A stretch of DNA of 10,099 nt from Clostridiales bacterium (GTDB lineage: Bacteria > Bacillota > Clostridia > Lachnospirales > Lachnospiraceae). The stretch covers positions 19,804-29,902 of the forward strand of contig JAHZHG010000004.1 in the NCBI GenBank assembly GCA_019420425.1, in the 5' to 3' direction. Both the position numbers and the translations under genes were made by a program. Positions 1 to 8,097 of this stretch are shown one piece after another; position 1 is the first letter of the stretch; every line of letters starts with the position of its first letter. The notes below the pieces were generated by a model, which saw only the letters and a list, made by a program, of their open reading frames with translations, ran no database searches and was not told where the DNA came from.

Positions 1-993
1 TTTCTTCAAATCTCCTATTTCCTGGCCTGATGCGGAAAAAAGATAATTTAATGTATACAGCCCCTGCTTCGTCGGATCTGGCTTTTCATTAGAATAGTAT
101 GGAAGAATGCAGAAATTAAAATCTTTTAGCTTAATAAATTCCTGCTTTTCTGTCGGCGCAAACTGTTTTGCAAAATATCCCAGAATGATTCCGCCCTTCT
201 TTTTACATTCCTCCACATAGTGCATCAGAAATTCCGTCAATAAAGCCTGATACGCCTCGTCGCTTTTGTCAAACCCTTCCAGTCTAAAATCGTCTGTCAG
301 CTTCGCTGTGTTCAAATCCATATAAAGCTGCTGGATACTCAGAATCTGATCCATATTTATGTTTCCTTCTGCGTTCTTCGGATTCAGCTTAGCCTGAATC
401 TCCTCGGGAAGCTCCGCAAACGCATTCCCTTTCATGTCCAGCTTCACCTGGGTTGTAAAATACCATGGCTTTTCAGGCGTCTGCCGCAGATGCGTAAATA
501 TATATCCCTTCCGCGGGAGAAAGACGATTTTAATTATTTCCAGCTCTTTTAAATACATCGTGTAGCGGACATTGGCAATGCTGGTGATGTCGCTTTCCAA
601 AAAAGTGATAATATCCTTTAATTGAGCTGCATCCTGCACCTCAGGCAGTCCAATACGAAAACGGAATCCGAAAGCAAATCCCAGCTTTTGATACGCGTCT
701 GCGATCGCTTTCTCCTGTTCCTCCGTTCTTTTTTCCTCTTCGCCGGGAATATCATACAAATCCATGCCTGTCTCCTTTTTCACAAGAGAGTAATCCATGG
801 ATTCATAAAAAACCGTATTATTCTCATCCGCATCCATATAATACGCCTTGTCAACCAGCTCTCCCTGAAAGTTGTCCAAATATTCTTTAAGCATGGCATT
901 CAAGGAATCCTGGGTTACTGCAACGACCATGCTGCAGCCTGCCGATTCCAAACTACAGTTTCTTCTCTCCGTAATATAGTCTGTTTTCTCCAC
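1..993 (-). CDS. Hypothetical protein of unknown family, N-terminal 331 residues (gene runs off the left edge)
   Basis: I read an uninterrupted minus-strand frame from a GTG at 991-993 to the window edge. The start is chosen because AAGGAG lies 8 bases upstream; no ATG fits as well. The protein begins MEKTDYITERRNCSLESAGC and shows no signal peptide or clear membrane segment. Near residues 20-45 it has SMVVAVTQDSLNAMLKEYL, followed by an acidic, glutamate-rich stretch (about 80-95), a mixed region, and KKKGGIILGYFAKQF at about residue 265. The final visible part contains TLNYLFSASGQEIGD. The soluble, alternating pattern and the early hydrophobic strand followed by 'LN..L.EYL' vaguely recall large TULIP/P47-like proteins, but that is a guess from layout. 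It is visibly richer in A+T than fucI next to it and is separated from it by a terminator and 399 bases, so it is probably not part of the fucose operon. Function unknown. Confidence 0.8.
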   Translation of the reverse strand, partial: MEKTDYITERRNCSLESAGCSMVVAVTQDSLNAMLKEYLDNFQGELVDKAYYMDADENNTVFYESMDYSLVKKETGMDLYDIPGEEEKRTEEQEKAIADAYQKLGFAFGFRFRIGLPEVQDAAQLKDIITFLESDITSIANVRYTMYLKELEIIKIVFLPRKGYIFTHLRQTPEKPWYFTTQVKLDMKGNAFAELPEEIQAKLNPKNAEGNINMDQILSIQQLYMDLNTAKLTDDFRLEGFDKSDEAYQALLTEFLMHYVEECKKKGGIILGYFAKQFAPTEKQEFIKLKDFNFCILPYYSNEKPDPTKQGLYTLNYLFSASGQEIGDLKK

Positions 994-1392
994 AATAATA
1001 TCTCCTTATCGCTTTTCTATCAGCGGTACAGCTGACATTATGTTCATATTCTTATATGCCGTATAGCGTTCTGACATGCTTGGTTTTTGCACACTTCCTA
1101 CCATTTTTTAAAAATTTATGCTTGTCGATTTTTTTACATTCCTTTATTTCAGCTCTGTTTTGTTTGTTTCTATTTTTATTGTACGTAGAATTTACATGGA
1201 TTTTCATAAGATACAGAAATTTCCTCTGCACTTTTTTCAAATTATGCCTGCTAATCTGCGGCGAACGAATTTGTGCCTGTCCAGACAAAATACGCCGCCC
1301 GGTCAATCCTTTCCACAGAATCACCGGACGGCGCTCGGTCTGTTGCTATATGATGTTTGTTTCAGATCGTTTCAAGCTGCAGCCCCTTATGT
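994..1392. other. Intergenic region between fucI and the left-edge gene
   Basis: This 399-base stretch holds the putative fucI terminator (1293-1333) and then the A+T-rich leader of the left-edge gene. A weak minus-strand -10 candidate, TATAAG, sits at 1051-1056, about 60 bases before the GTG start. No convincing -35 accompanies it; ATGTCA at 1072-1077 is only 15 bases away. A small 5-bp dyad (TCAGC/GCTGA, 1020-1035) lies just upstream of the ribosome binding site. Short open frames here on both strands have no ribosome binding site and a composition typical of non-coding DNA, and I see no gene in it. Confidence 0.5.
1293..1333 (-). terminator. Probable terminator of the fucose operon, 3' of fucI
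   Basis: The arms are 1293-1303 and 1323-1333 with a 19-base loop. On the plus strand one pair is a C-A mismatch (1298/1328). In minus-strand RNA this becomes G-U, giving 11 uninterrupted pairs, mostly G-C. The run following on the minus strand is only TATTTTG, so the U-tract is weak, and the loop is longer than in a classic intrinsic terminator. It lies 60 bases beyond the fucI stop, which is the expected place. Confidence 0.55.
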
Positions 1393-3162
1393 TTATCTGT
1401 ATAACGGCCCAAACGCCTTGCAGGCCTCCAGATCCGCAGCCTCCAGATCTTTGGTTCCGAATGCGGTCCATACCTGCGGACGGAAGATCTCCTCCTCCGG
1501 CACGTTATGCATGGTTACCGGGATCCGCAGCATGGAAGCCAGGGTAATCAGATCTGCTCCCACATGGCCATGAACGAAGGCGCCGTGGTTGGCTCCCCAG
1601 TTGGCCATTACGCTGTATACGTCGCGGAATGCCTTTTCTCCGGTCGTTCTTGGCACGAACCAGGTGGTGGGCCAGGTGCGGTCGGTGCGCTCGTCGATCT
1701 TTCTGTGTACGTCCTCCGGAAGAACTACGCTCCATCCCTCTGCGATCTGCACTACGGGGCCAATGCCGTCCACGAGGTTGATTCTTACCATGGTCAGCGG
1801 CATCTCGGCATCCGTCTTAAAATGCGAGGAGTAGCCGCCGCCTCTGAACTGGCACAGCTCGGCGGGACACCAGTCTGTGGCATCCAGGCAGCCCCGGATA
1901 TCGCTCTCGGTCATTTGCCACCACGGCTTCATTACCGGATTTCCGTGTTCATCCCTGGATTTGCCGGTGGCATCCAGACAGGTGGAGCCCGAGTTGATCA
2001 AATGGATAAAGCCCTCGGCTGCCCTGCCCTCCGGCTGCCAGCCGGTTACCCGCTCCACCGCGGCGGGACTCCAGTAGCAGCGCACATCGGAGAAGCCGCT
2101 GGCTTTTCCGGTCAGCAGATTACCCCAAAGCATGGCCAGGCCGTTCAGGTTGTCGTTTTCTGTAGCGAATACTACCGGCTGGCGTTTTCCGCTCCAGTCG
2201 AAGGAGGAGTTCAGAATCGCTTCGGTGAAGTCTGCATTTGGCTTGTAGTCTGTCCACATCCGCTGTCCCTGGAAGCCGCCGAACAATGCGTTTCTGCCCA
2301 GCGCCTCCTCCTTAAAGCCCATGGCGTCCAGCTTTTCGTTGCCCAGCATCACATCCCGGACGATCATGGTCATTTTTACCACAAACTCCCATTCCTCATC
2401 CTTCATCCGGCGGCTGTGCGCACGCTCGGGCGGATTCGGATCATCGCCCTCCCTGCAGTTTTCCCTGACCCAGGCCAGGGCCAACTGAAGCTCCTCCGGA
2501 TCGTAAATTCCCTGATCCATGCGGCGCAGTATTTCAGTCATATCCACCCACTCCGGGCGCATTCCCAGATACTGGGTGTAAAATGCCGGATCCAGGAAGG
2601 AACCCATGATGCCCATGGACACTGAACCAAAGCCCACGTATGCCTTGTTCTGCATTTCTCCCACCGCCAGAGCGCAGCGGGCAAAACGCAGCAGCTTTTC
2701 CTGGACGTCCGCCGGAATCTCCTGTTCCTCCATATCCTGTACGTCTCTGCCGTAGATGGAGAAGCAGGGCCGGCGCATCTGGTTGTGAGCCGCCATGGCT
2801 GCCGCCAGATATACGGCTCCCGGACGCTCTGTACCGTTAAAGCCCCAGATCGCCTTTACGGTCATCGGGTTCATGTCGATCGTCTCCAGCGGATAGCACC
2901 AGCTGGGCGTTACACTTAAGGTGGCCGTCACATGCTGGGCGGAAAACTCGGCCTCACATCGGGCCGCTTCCTCCCCGCAGGCAATGCTCCCGGAGAAAAT
3001 CACCACCCGCGCAGGGGTTCCGTCTGCATAAAATACGTTTTCCTGGATCAGCCTTTTCGCTGCCTCAGCCATCTCTCTTACCTTACCCTCCAGCGCATCC
3101 CGGATGCCCAGGCGTCTGGAGTCTACAATCGGCCGAATGCCGATAGCCGGATAATTTTTCAT
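1393..3162 (-). CDS. fucI: L-fucose isomerase
   Basis: It interconverts L-fucose and L-fuculose in the cytoplasm (family members also act on D-arabinose), the first step of phosphorylative L-fucose breakdown. The 589-residue protein follows the E. coli FucI sequence along its whole length. Recognisable stretches are IGIRPIVDSRR at the N-terminus, ETIDMNP, KAIWGFNGTERPGAVYLAAA, FQGQRMWTDY, ATENDNLNG, RGGGYSSHF, WPTTWF and ANWGANHG. The manganese ligands known in E. coli (Glu337, Asp361, His528) correspond to Glu335 (ATEND), Asp359 (FSDVRCYWS) and His526 (NWGANHG), so the enzyme should be active. I chose the ATG at 3160-3162 because it gives MKNYPAIGIRP, matching the family start. TTG (3174) and GTG (3171) lie in frame upstream but sit too close to the AAAGG. 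The gene begins 25 bases after the hydrolase stop, is last in the operon, and is followed by a hairpin. Confidence 0.97.
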   Translation of the reverse strand: MKNYPAIGIRPIVDSRRLGIRDALEGKVREMAEAAKRLIQENVFYADGTPARVVIFSGSIACGEEAARCEAEFSAQHVTATLSVTPSWCYPLETIDMNPMTVKAIWGFNGTERPGAVYLAAAMAAHNQMRRPCFSIYGRDVQDMEEQEIPADVQEKLLRFARCALAVGEMQNKAYVGFGSVSMGIMGSFLDPAFYTQYLGMRPEWVDMTEILRRMDQGIYDPEELQLALAWVRENCREGDDPNPPERAHSRRMKDEEWEFVVKMTMIVRDVMLGNEKLDAMGFKEEALGRNALFGGFQGQRMWTDYKPNADFTEAILNSSFDWSGKRQPVVFATENDNLNGLAMLWGNLLTGKASGFSDVRCYWSPAAVERVTGWQPEGRAAEGFIHLINSGSTCLDATGKSRDEHGNPVMKPWWQMTESDIRGCLDATDWCPAELCQFRGGGYSSHFKTDAEMPLTMVRINLVDGIGPVVQIAEGWSVVLPEDVHRKIDERTDRTWPTTWFVPRTTGEKAFRDVYSVMANWGANHGAFVHGHVGADLITLASMLRIPVTMHNVPEEEIFRPQVWTAFGTKDLEAADLEACKAFGPLYR

Positions 3163-3187
3163 TTTGTTCACCAAACCTTTCTTTTCT

Positions 3188-5230
3188 TTATGACAGACGG
3201 ATCATCTGGAATATCTCCAGTTTTGGCAGATGTATCCTCAGCGTATCGCCATTTACCAGCTCCGTCTCCAGCTTCTCCCCTTCCGGCAGCAGATATGCCT
3301 GCTTATCCGGCCGCTTTACGTCGATGGTAATATCGTACATTGGCGCAATGGGAGATTCCTCCTGCTCATTGATTGCCGCAAAATAATCCACGCCGTCCTT
3401 GTTCCAGCCCAGCACCTCCACGAATTTCGGCGCATTGGAGGTAAAGGAAGGCTCGCCCCGCAGAAAGTCCACCAGGCGGCGGTATACCTGCCGGCTCATG
3501 TACGGCCTGGACATCTCGATGGGGGATGCCGTCCAGATAATTTTACTTTTTCCTGCCTGTTTTAAGATCGCACAGGGCTTCTCCGTATAGATTCCCGGCG
3601 GATTGGAATGAATCGCCGCAAATTCATAGGTATCCGTCATGGTATACGGGAGGGTCTGGGTAGCCAGCACCGTCATATCCGTATCGTCTTCCACCTCGAT
3701 CTCGATCTGATGCATATCCACGGTCAGCGGAGTCAGCTGGTCAAATCCGGCAAAAAACGGTTTTCCCGCCTCCGTCGGGCTCATGTAGGTAAAGCTGTGC
3801 GCTGTCCTGCCGGTCACTTTCACCCCCAGCAGCTTCTGCAGGCGCCCGTTCCCGATGGGGCCGCTGATCAGCAGGTTTCCTCCCTTAGCCAGATAAGCCT
3901 CGATTTCATCCATCTCCTCATCCCGAATATTTGCCACGTGGGATAGGATCAGCACCTTGGCGTTGTCATTGCGGATATTTTTCGTTCCGATTACCTCAAA
4001 GGGAATATTATTTTCCCTAAGCGCCGCAGCGCTGGCCACCGGAGCGTCCATATAGTATTTCGGATTAAAGGTCTTTTCCATGATCTCGATGCCCGTCTCG
4101 TTGGGATCGTATTTTGCATGGGAGGCAAACCAGATCGATGCGTCGTGGTACAGATTCCCGTTAATGTACGGCTCAAACTGCCTTGTCTTTCCGTAGATCC
4201 GCTTCATCAGCGTGTGGTAAACCTCCGGTACAATGCTGCCGTCCGGATTGATCGCGTCTACCAGGAGGAACGCGCCGTTATGTACGAGGGCGGTAATCAC
4301 ATGGAGCAGCAGCTCTTCCTCGGTCTTTGTGGTGGTATGGTATTTCAGCTCCGGATCACACCGGGAGGTGTGGTAGATAAACGGCAGATTCGGGGAAACA
4401 TTTTTATAATATTTATTGATAAAGGTCTGCTGCAGGAAGCCGCCGTAATAGTCTCCTCCGGAATAATCCACCGCTTCGGTCAACATCTCCGTGCTGCCGT
4501 CCACCCATGAGCCGGTAATCCGGGAAAACTGGTGCTCGATCGTTACCCCTGGCTTGACCGCCTTTACGCAGCCTGTGGCAAATCTGGCGTAATCAGCGAT
4601 CCATTCGTCCCGCTTGTATACATACTCCAGCCACTCCTTATTCTGCCAGTCTATCCTCCTGGGCAGTTCCCTGCCCGTTTCCTCCATATAGCGTTTCCGG
4701 CAGCTGGGGCAGTAGCATACCTCCGGGAAAAAGGTCATGTCCAGGAACATACCCTCAAAGTCATACATCGTGTTCATCTCCGTCAGACATGCCTTTACGT
4801 ACTCCCGGTATCCGGGATTGTTCGGGCAGACGATACCGTAGCGTCCGGTTTTGAAATTATCCTGTCCCCGGTATTCCCGCATATTTTTGCCCTCTGCGGT
4901 GATTACCCGCCATTCCGGATGGGCCTCATACGCCCAGTTGTCAAAGATCTGGGTAAAATAGGCGACCACGGCAATCCCGTTTTCGTGACATTTTTGGATC
5001 ATTGTGCCCAGAAAGTCAAAGCCGTTCAGTCCCTTGTGCATCCGGCCCACCTTTGTCGGATAATAAGCCAGACCCGTATGCGGCCTGCCCTTTACCATGG
5101 CCGCCTGGATTCCGGCGTCCTTTAAAGCCTCCACATACTCGTCAATGTTAATCCGGGTCAAAAACTCCGGATTCCAGTCATCAATGTGCATATCCATCAA
5201 ATTTCGTCTGTAATTTCCTTCAATCCACAT
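3188..5230 (-). CDS. Intracellular glycoside hydrolase, GHL6/GH151-like, probable alpha-L-fucosidase
   Basis: It probably cleaves terminal alpha-L-fucose from imported oligosaccharides in the cytoplasm, since there is no signal peptide. The 680 residues show a TIM-barrel-like N-terminal part (about 1-350). Its stretches MDMHIDDWNPEFLTRINIDE, GRPHTGLAYYPTKVGRMHKG and YEAHPEWRVI are typical of the hypothetical glycosyl hydrolase 6 group. Next comes FEGMFLDMTFFP (Asp164 is a candidate nucleophile), a cysteine cluster CYCPSC (172-177), TIEHQF (Glu232 a possible acid/base) and SGGDYYGG. Residues about 390-590 resemble the beta-galactosidase trimerisation (amidotransferase-like) domain, including KVLILSHVANI and GGNLLISGPIG, followed by a small beta-rich tail. 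This order is that of GH151 alpha-L-fucosidases, and fucI directly downstream supports it. The catalytic residues are my inference. AGGAGG (5236-5241) lies 5 bases before the ATG, and the start is 16 bases after the regulator stop. It could instead be another activity of the broad GHL6/GH42-like clan. Confidence 0.82.
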   Translation of the reverse strand: MWIEGNYRRNLMDMHIDDWNPEFLTRINIDEYVEALKDAGIQAAMVKGRPHTGLAYYPTKVGRMHKGLNGFDFLGTMIQKCHENGIAVVAYFTQIFDNWAYEAHPEWRVITAEGKNMREYRGQDNFKTGRYGIVCPNNPGYREYVKACLTEMNTMYDFEGMFLDMTFFPEVCYCPSCRKRYMEETGRELPRRIDWQNKEWLEYVYKRDEWIADYARFATGCVKAVKPGVTIEHQFSRITGSWVDGSTEMLTEAVDYSGGDYYGGFLQQTFINKYYKNVSPNLPFIYHTSRCDPELKYHTTTKTEEELLLHVITALVHNGAFLLVDAINPDGSIVPEVYHTLMKRIYGKTRQFEPYINGNLYHDASIWFASHAKYDPNETGIEIMEKTFNPKYYMDAPVASAAALRENNIPFEVIGTKNIRNDNAKVLILSHVANIRDEEMDEIEAYLAKGGNLLISGPIGNGRLQKLLGVKVTGRTAHSFTYMSPTEAGKPFFAGFDQLTPLTVDMHQIEIEVEDDTDMTVLATQTLPYTMTDTYEFAAIHSNPPGIYTEKPCAILKQAGKSKIIWTASPIEMSRPYMSRQVYRRLVDFLRGEPSFTSNAPKFVEVLGWNKDGVDYFAAINEQEESPIAPMYDITIDVKRPDKQAYLLPEGEKLETELVNGDTLRIHLPKLEIFQMIRLS

Positions 5231-5246
5231 AAGTCCCTCCTGCTTC

Positions 5247-5828
5247 TCACAATGTGTCTATCGTTTCACCCATACTTTCCTCTATATGTTCCTTATTTAC
5301 AATCTCGTTCAAAAACTGGCTGGGTGAAATGCCAATTATACTTTTAAACGATTTACTAAATACGTGAATACTGGAAAATCCGGTCATATTCGCCACCTCG
5401 GTGACGTTTACCTTTCCGGAAAGCAGCAGCTGCTGGGCCCGCTCTACCCGCACATTCATGATGTATTTGTGCAGCGAAATGCCCAAATGCGTCTGAAATA
5501 CCCGCGTCAGATAATTGGGAGAAACGCCGATTGCGGAAGCAATGCTGTCGTTATCCAGATTTCCATGCAGATCACAGCTGAGAATGTAGTCAATCGCATT
5601 CTCAATGTGAATCCAGGACTTGGATTTTCTGGCGTCGTTGTTCGTTCCCCTGCCGATATCGACGCAGTTTCTCAGCGTCGTTACCAGGATGTCCATACAG
5701 TACGCCTTCATCATCAGTTCACGCCACGGCCGGTTCCCATTAAACTCCCGGGTCAGATTCAGATACCGGATCATCAGCCGGTTTCTCTCGCTCTCCGGAA
5801 TTTCAGAAATCACCACCATTGGCGGCAT
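5247..5828 (-). CDS. AraC-family transcriptional regulator, C-terminal DNA-binding half (frameshift-split)
   Basis: This frame carries the linker and the double helix-turn-helix of an AraC/XylS regulator. Residues about 74-176 include LDNDSIASAIGVSPNYLTRV (first HTH), RVERAQQLLLSG, NVTEVANMTGFSSIHVFSKS (second HTH) and IGISPSQF, all family hallmarks. The preceding part (ISEIPESERNRLM, RELMMKAYCMDILV) is the usual segment joining cupin and HTH domains, which shows it belongs with the sensor half at 5803-6159 in another frame. The frame's first ATG (5826-5828) has no ribosome binding site, so the natural start is probably in the sensor half. A one-base insertion in the 26-base overlap would explain the split. 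If genuine, the locus lacks a normal regulator, unless the halves work separately or by reinitiation. It lies 16 bases before the hydrolase, inside the operon it probably controls. Confidence 0.88.
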   Translation of the reverse strand: MPPMVVISEIPESERNRLMIRYLNLTREFNGNRPWRELMMKAYCMDILVTTLRNCVDIGRGTNNDARKSKSWIHIENAIDYILSCDLHGNLDNDSIASAIGVSPNYLTRVFQTHLGISLHKYIMNVRVERAQQLLLSGKVNVTEVANMTGFSSIHVFSKSFKSIIGISPSQFLNEIVNKEHIEESMGETIDTL

Positions 5829-6159
5829 TCAGCTGTTTGTCCGCCTCATCCAGGACGTCCTTGTGCACCAGCTTCTTTCGCTCTTCTGTCTCAAAAAAAT
5901 CAAAGTGTATAATATACTGCACCAACGGTTCTGTCCCCTTTGAGACAATCATGTGCGTCATATACGGAGGAATAATGATCGCATTTCCCGTGTGCAGCGG
6001 GTAGCGTATTCCGTCCAGGATAAAATCGGCGCTGCCCGATGCAATATACGTAAACACGTTGTCAATATCCCGCCATTTCCCCGACAGGGATACCTCCTTT
6101 TTCAGCCGCATCATCCGCACGTACGGACTGATCTGTTCAAATCCGGATAGATCTACCAT
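5803..6159 (-). CDS. AraC-family transcriptional regulator, N-terminal cupin sensor half (frameshift-split)
   Basis: This is the ligand-sensing half of the regulator. The 118 residues include FTYIASGSADFILDG, YPLHTGNAIIIPPYMTHMI and QYIIHFDFFE, the beta-barrel pattern of AraC-type cupin domains (HTGNAIIIPP is a typical signature). The frame runs into TGA at 5803-5805 just as the linker should continue. The continuation is found one frame over, starting within the 26-base overlap. I chose the ATG at 6157-6159, with GGGAG 11 bases upstream; the GTG at 6166-6168 is only 2 bases from that site. It follows the second permease by 31 bases. The ligand is presumably the imported saccharide, L-fucose or a metabolite, which is an inference from context. 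Alone it has no DNA-binding domain. Confidence 0.82.
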   Translation of the reverse strand: MVDLSGFEQISPYVRMMRLKKEVSLSGKWRDIDNVFTYIASGSADFILDGIRYPLHTGNAIIIPPYMTHMIVSKGTEPLVQYIIHFDFFETEERKKLVHKDVLDEADKQLNAANGGDF

Positions 6160-6190
6160 AAAAATCACGTCTCCCTTATCTAGCTCTTAT

Positions 6191-7024
6191 CTAACCTTTT
6201 ACTGCTCCTGCCATCATGCCATCCATGATTTTATTATAAAAGAAAAGATAGAGAACCAAAACAGGAATCGTAGCCATAGCCAGGGCCGACAGCAAAAGCG
6301 TATAGCTGGTGGAATACTGGGAGGTAAAGTAGGTCAGGCCAATGGGGATGGTTTTCAGCTCCTCCTTGGAAACCAATACCTGGGCAAAGGCAAACTCGTT
6401 CCACACATGCATAAAGGTGAGAATCACCACCGTGGAAAGAATCGGCTTGCAAATGGGCATGATTACCGTAAACATTGTCCGGGGCATACTGGCTCCGTCA
6501 ATAGCTGCCGCGTCCTCCATATCGATGGAAATCCCCTTCAGGTAGCTGTCGATCAAAAACACCGCCGTGGGCAGCTCCATGGCCACATATACCGGAATCA
6601 GGGAAAACCTGCTGTTCAGCAGGCCGAGGTTTTTCTCCTGAATAAAAATCGGCACGATTAATGCGTAAATCGGAATCATCATGGCCGCCATCAGCACACC
6701 ATAGATCAGTCCTCTGCCCCTGAACCGGTATCTGGACAGCAGATAACCCAGGACAAAGGAAATCACCAGCACCAGCAGCAGGGAAATAATGCTGTTGAAG
6801 GCACTGTTGAAGGTAAATGTACCAAAGCTGGCCTTTTTAAACGCTGCTATATAGTTTTCAAAATTGAGGCTCTCCGGCAGGGCCACCGGGCTTCTGTTAA
6901 ATTCCACGTCTGTTTTCAGGGAGGAATAGATCAGCCAGACCACCGGGAAAATGCAGGTAAGGGACAGCAGCATGATCGGCACGTTGACGACAATATTGGA
7001 AAGCCACCGTTTTATCTTATACAT
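6191..7024 (-). CDS. Sugar ABC transporter permease, MalG/UgpE type
   Basis: An inner-membrane subunit of the carbohydrate-import ABC transporter. The 277-residue length and about six hydrophobic segments (for example 12-34, 78-98, 105-127, 140-160, 193-210, 243-264) fit the MalG/CUT1 permease family. The loop that contacts the ATPase has the EAA-type motif EDAAAIDGASMPRTMFTVIM (170-189). PESLNFENYIAAF near residue 50 is the usual first periplasmic-side motif of this type. Its ATG overlaps the stop of the upstream permease by one base (TGATG), and AAGGAGG sits 8 bases upstream, so translation is probably coupled and subunits are made in equal amounts. No ATPase gene is present; in many Firmicutes an MsmK-like ATPase encoded elsewhere serves several such importers. 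Confidence 0.95.
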   Translation of the reverse strand: MYKIKRWLSNIVVNVPIMLLSLTCIFPVVWLIYSSLKTDVEFNRSPVALPESLNFENYIAAFKKASFGTFTFNSAFNSIISLLLVLVISFVLGYLLSRYRFRGRGLIYGVLMAAMMIPIYALIVPIFIQEKNLGLLNSRFSLIPVYVAMELPTAVFLIDSYLKGISIDMEDAAAIDGASMPRTMFTVIMPICKPILSTVVILTFMHVWNEFAFAQVLVSKEELKTIPIGLTYFTSQYSTSYTLLLSALAMATIPVLVLYLFFYNKIMDGMMAGAVKG

Positions 7025-7914
7025 CAGCTCTTCCTCCTTCCCATCAGCAGCTGAACCACCCCGCTGATCAAAAGTGCAAACACCAGGATCGTTACCGCGA
7101 TTGCAGCGCCCATGCCGAAGTTGCCAAATTTAAATGTATATTCGTAGCAGTACATGGCCATGGACTCCGAGGCTCTGCCCGGGCCGCCGTTAGTCAGCGC
7201 AACCACATGGTCATAGATCTTCATTGTGCCTCCGGCGCACAGGATTACGCACACCTTCAGGGAATCCCACACCATAGGCAGAGTGATGTAGATGGATTTT
7301 TTGAAGCCTGTAGCCCCGTCTATCTCCGCGCACTCAAATACCTCCTGGGGAATCGCAGAAATGGCGCTCATGAGGATAATCATGTACAGGCCGATATACT
7401 GCCAGATAACCGGGACGGAAACGCTGCCCAGTACAATGGACTCGTCATCCAGCCAAAACCGTATCCAGTCTGACCGTCCGATCGCGCGCAGAAATTCATT
7501 CAGCAGGCCATAGTTGGAATTGTAAATAAACCGCCATACGTAGCCCACAACAATCGCCGCCATAATTACCGGGAAGAAAATAACCGCCCGGTGAAAGGCC
7601 TTCCATCTCAGTCTCCGTATAGTCATCAGGAACGCAATGATCAACGCGATGCCTACCTGTCCCAGCGTACATACTACGCAGTAAAACAGCGTATTCCGGG
7701 TCACTATCCAGAAATCCTTTGACTTAAGCATAGTAATATAGTTGGTCAGGCCAACAAACTTTGGATCACCGATTCCCTTCCACTTGGTCAGACTGTAGTA
7801 GACCGACGTAGCCAGGGGAAAAATCATCACATATACAAAATAAATGAATGGGATCAGCACCAGGATATAAATCATAATCCGCTGCTTTTTATTCTGTATT
7901 TCACGGACGTTCAT
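7024..7914 (-). CDS. Sugar ABC transporter permease, MalF/UgpA type
   Basis: Partner permease of the 6191-7024 product. The 296 residues carry a cytosolic basic N-terminus, a first membrane helix (IMIYILVLIPFIYFVYVMIF), ATSVYYSLTKWKG, FVGLTNY, and further helices to VTILVFALLISGVVQLLM. The ATPase-contact EAA motif is ECAEIDGATGFKKSIYITLP (about 194-213). VALTNGGPGRASESMAMYCY is the conserved C-terminal region of MalF/UgpA-like CUT1 permeases. Two in-frame ATGs exist at 7918-7920 and 7912-7914. AAGGAG lies 3 bases from the first and 9 from the second, and the other clear sites in this window are 5-8 bases away, so I prefer the second; the difference is two residues. A 183-base gap with a strong hairpin separates it from the binding-protein gene upstream. 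Confidence 0.95.
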   Translation of the reverse strand: MNVREIQNKKQRIMIYILVLIPFIYFVYVMIFPLATSVYYSLTKWKGIGDPKFVGLTNYITMLKSKDFWIVTRNTLFYCVVCTLGQVGIALIIAFLMTIRRLRWKAFHRAVIFFPVIMAAIVVGYVWRFIYNSNYGLLNEFLRAIGRSDWIRFWLDDESIVLGSVSVPVIWQYIGLYMIILMSAISAIPQEVFECAEIDGATGFKKSIYITLPMVWDSLKVCVILCAGGTMKIYDHVVALTNGGPGRASESMAMYCYEYTFKFGNFGMGAAIAVTILVFALLISGVVQLLMGRRKS

Positions 7915-7944
7915 CCACATTCACTCCTTTCTCCTATAAAACAG

Positions 7945-7990
7945 GGGCCGCTGCATCATAGCCGATCCCTCAGCTATTTTGCAACGGCCC
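7945..7990 (-). terminator. Intra-operon hairpin, likely leaky terminator or mRNA-stabilising element
   Basis: In minus-strand RNA, arms 7980-7990 and 7945-7955 form 11 pairs (GGGCCGUUGCA with UGCAGCGGCCC) including one G-U. Across a two-base internal loop, AUAGC/GCUAU adds five more pairs. It is followed by CCTGTTTTATAG, a short T-run, and then the ribosome binding site of the first permease. Hairpins at this place, between a binding-protein gene and its permeases, are known from the E. coli malE-malF region, where they raise the yield of binding protein. That role here is inferred. Confidence 0.6.
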
Positions 7991-8097
7991 ACCCATGTTT
8001 ATCTAAGGTGACAGGCAGTCAGGCAGCTGCCGCATCTGGTTGATTGTCTATTCGCCTATGTTCTGTCTCGTATTCACCTGCTGTTTTCCGGTGTGAA

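Noticed and set aside
1052..1324. Minus-strand frame of 90 codons in the intergenic region
   Set aside because: It starts inside the terminator hairpin, has no ribosome binding site, and its lysine/asparagine-rich product looks like translated A+T-rich DNA.
1507..2625. Long plus-strand open frame of 372 codons antisense to fucI
   Set aside because: It is the mirror of a G+C-rich, highly conserved gene. The fucI frame is recognisable end to end, while this product resembles nothing known and has no ribosome binding site.
5803..5828. Programmed +1 frameshift at TTC TGA in the AraC gene
   Set aside because: It superficially resembles the prfB case, but the Phe tRNA would re-pair poorly on TCT and no upstream Shine-Dalgarno-like stimulator is seen. 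A simple indel is likelier.
8022..8031. Palindrome GGCAGCTGCC between the binding-protein and permease genes
   Set aside because: Only 10 bases with no loop or repeat context that suggests a site; probably chance beside the stronger hairpin.
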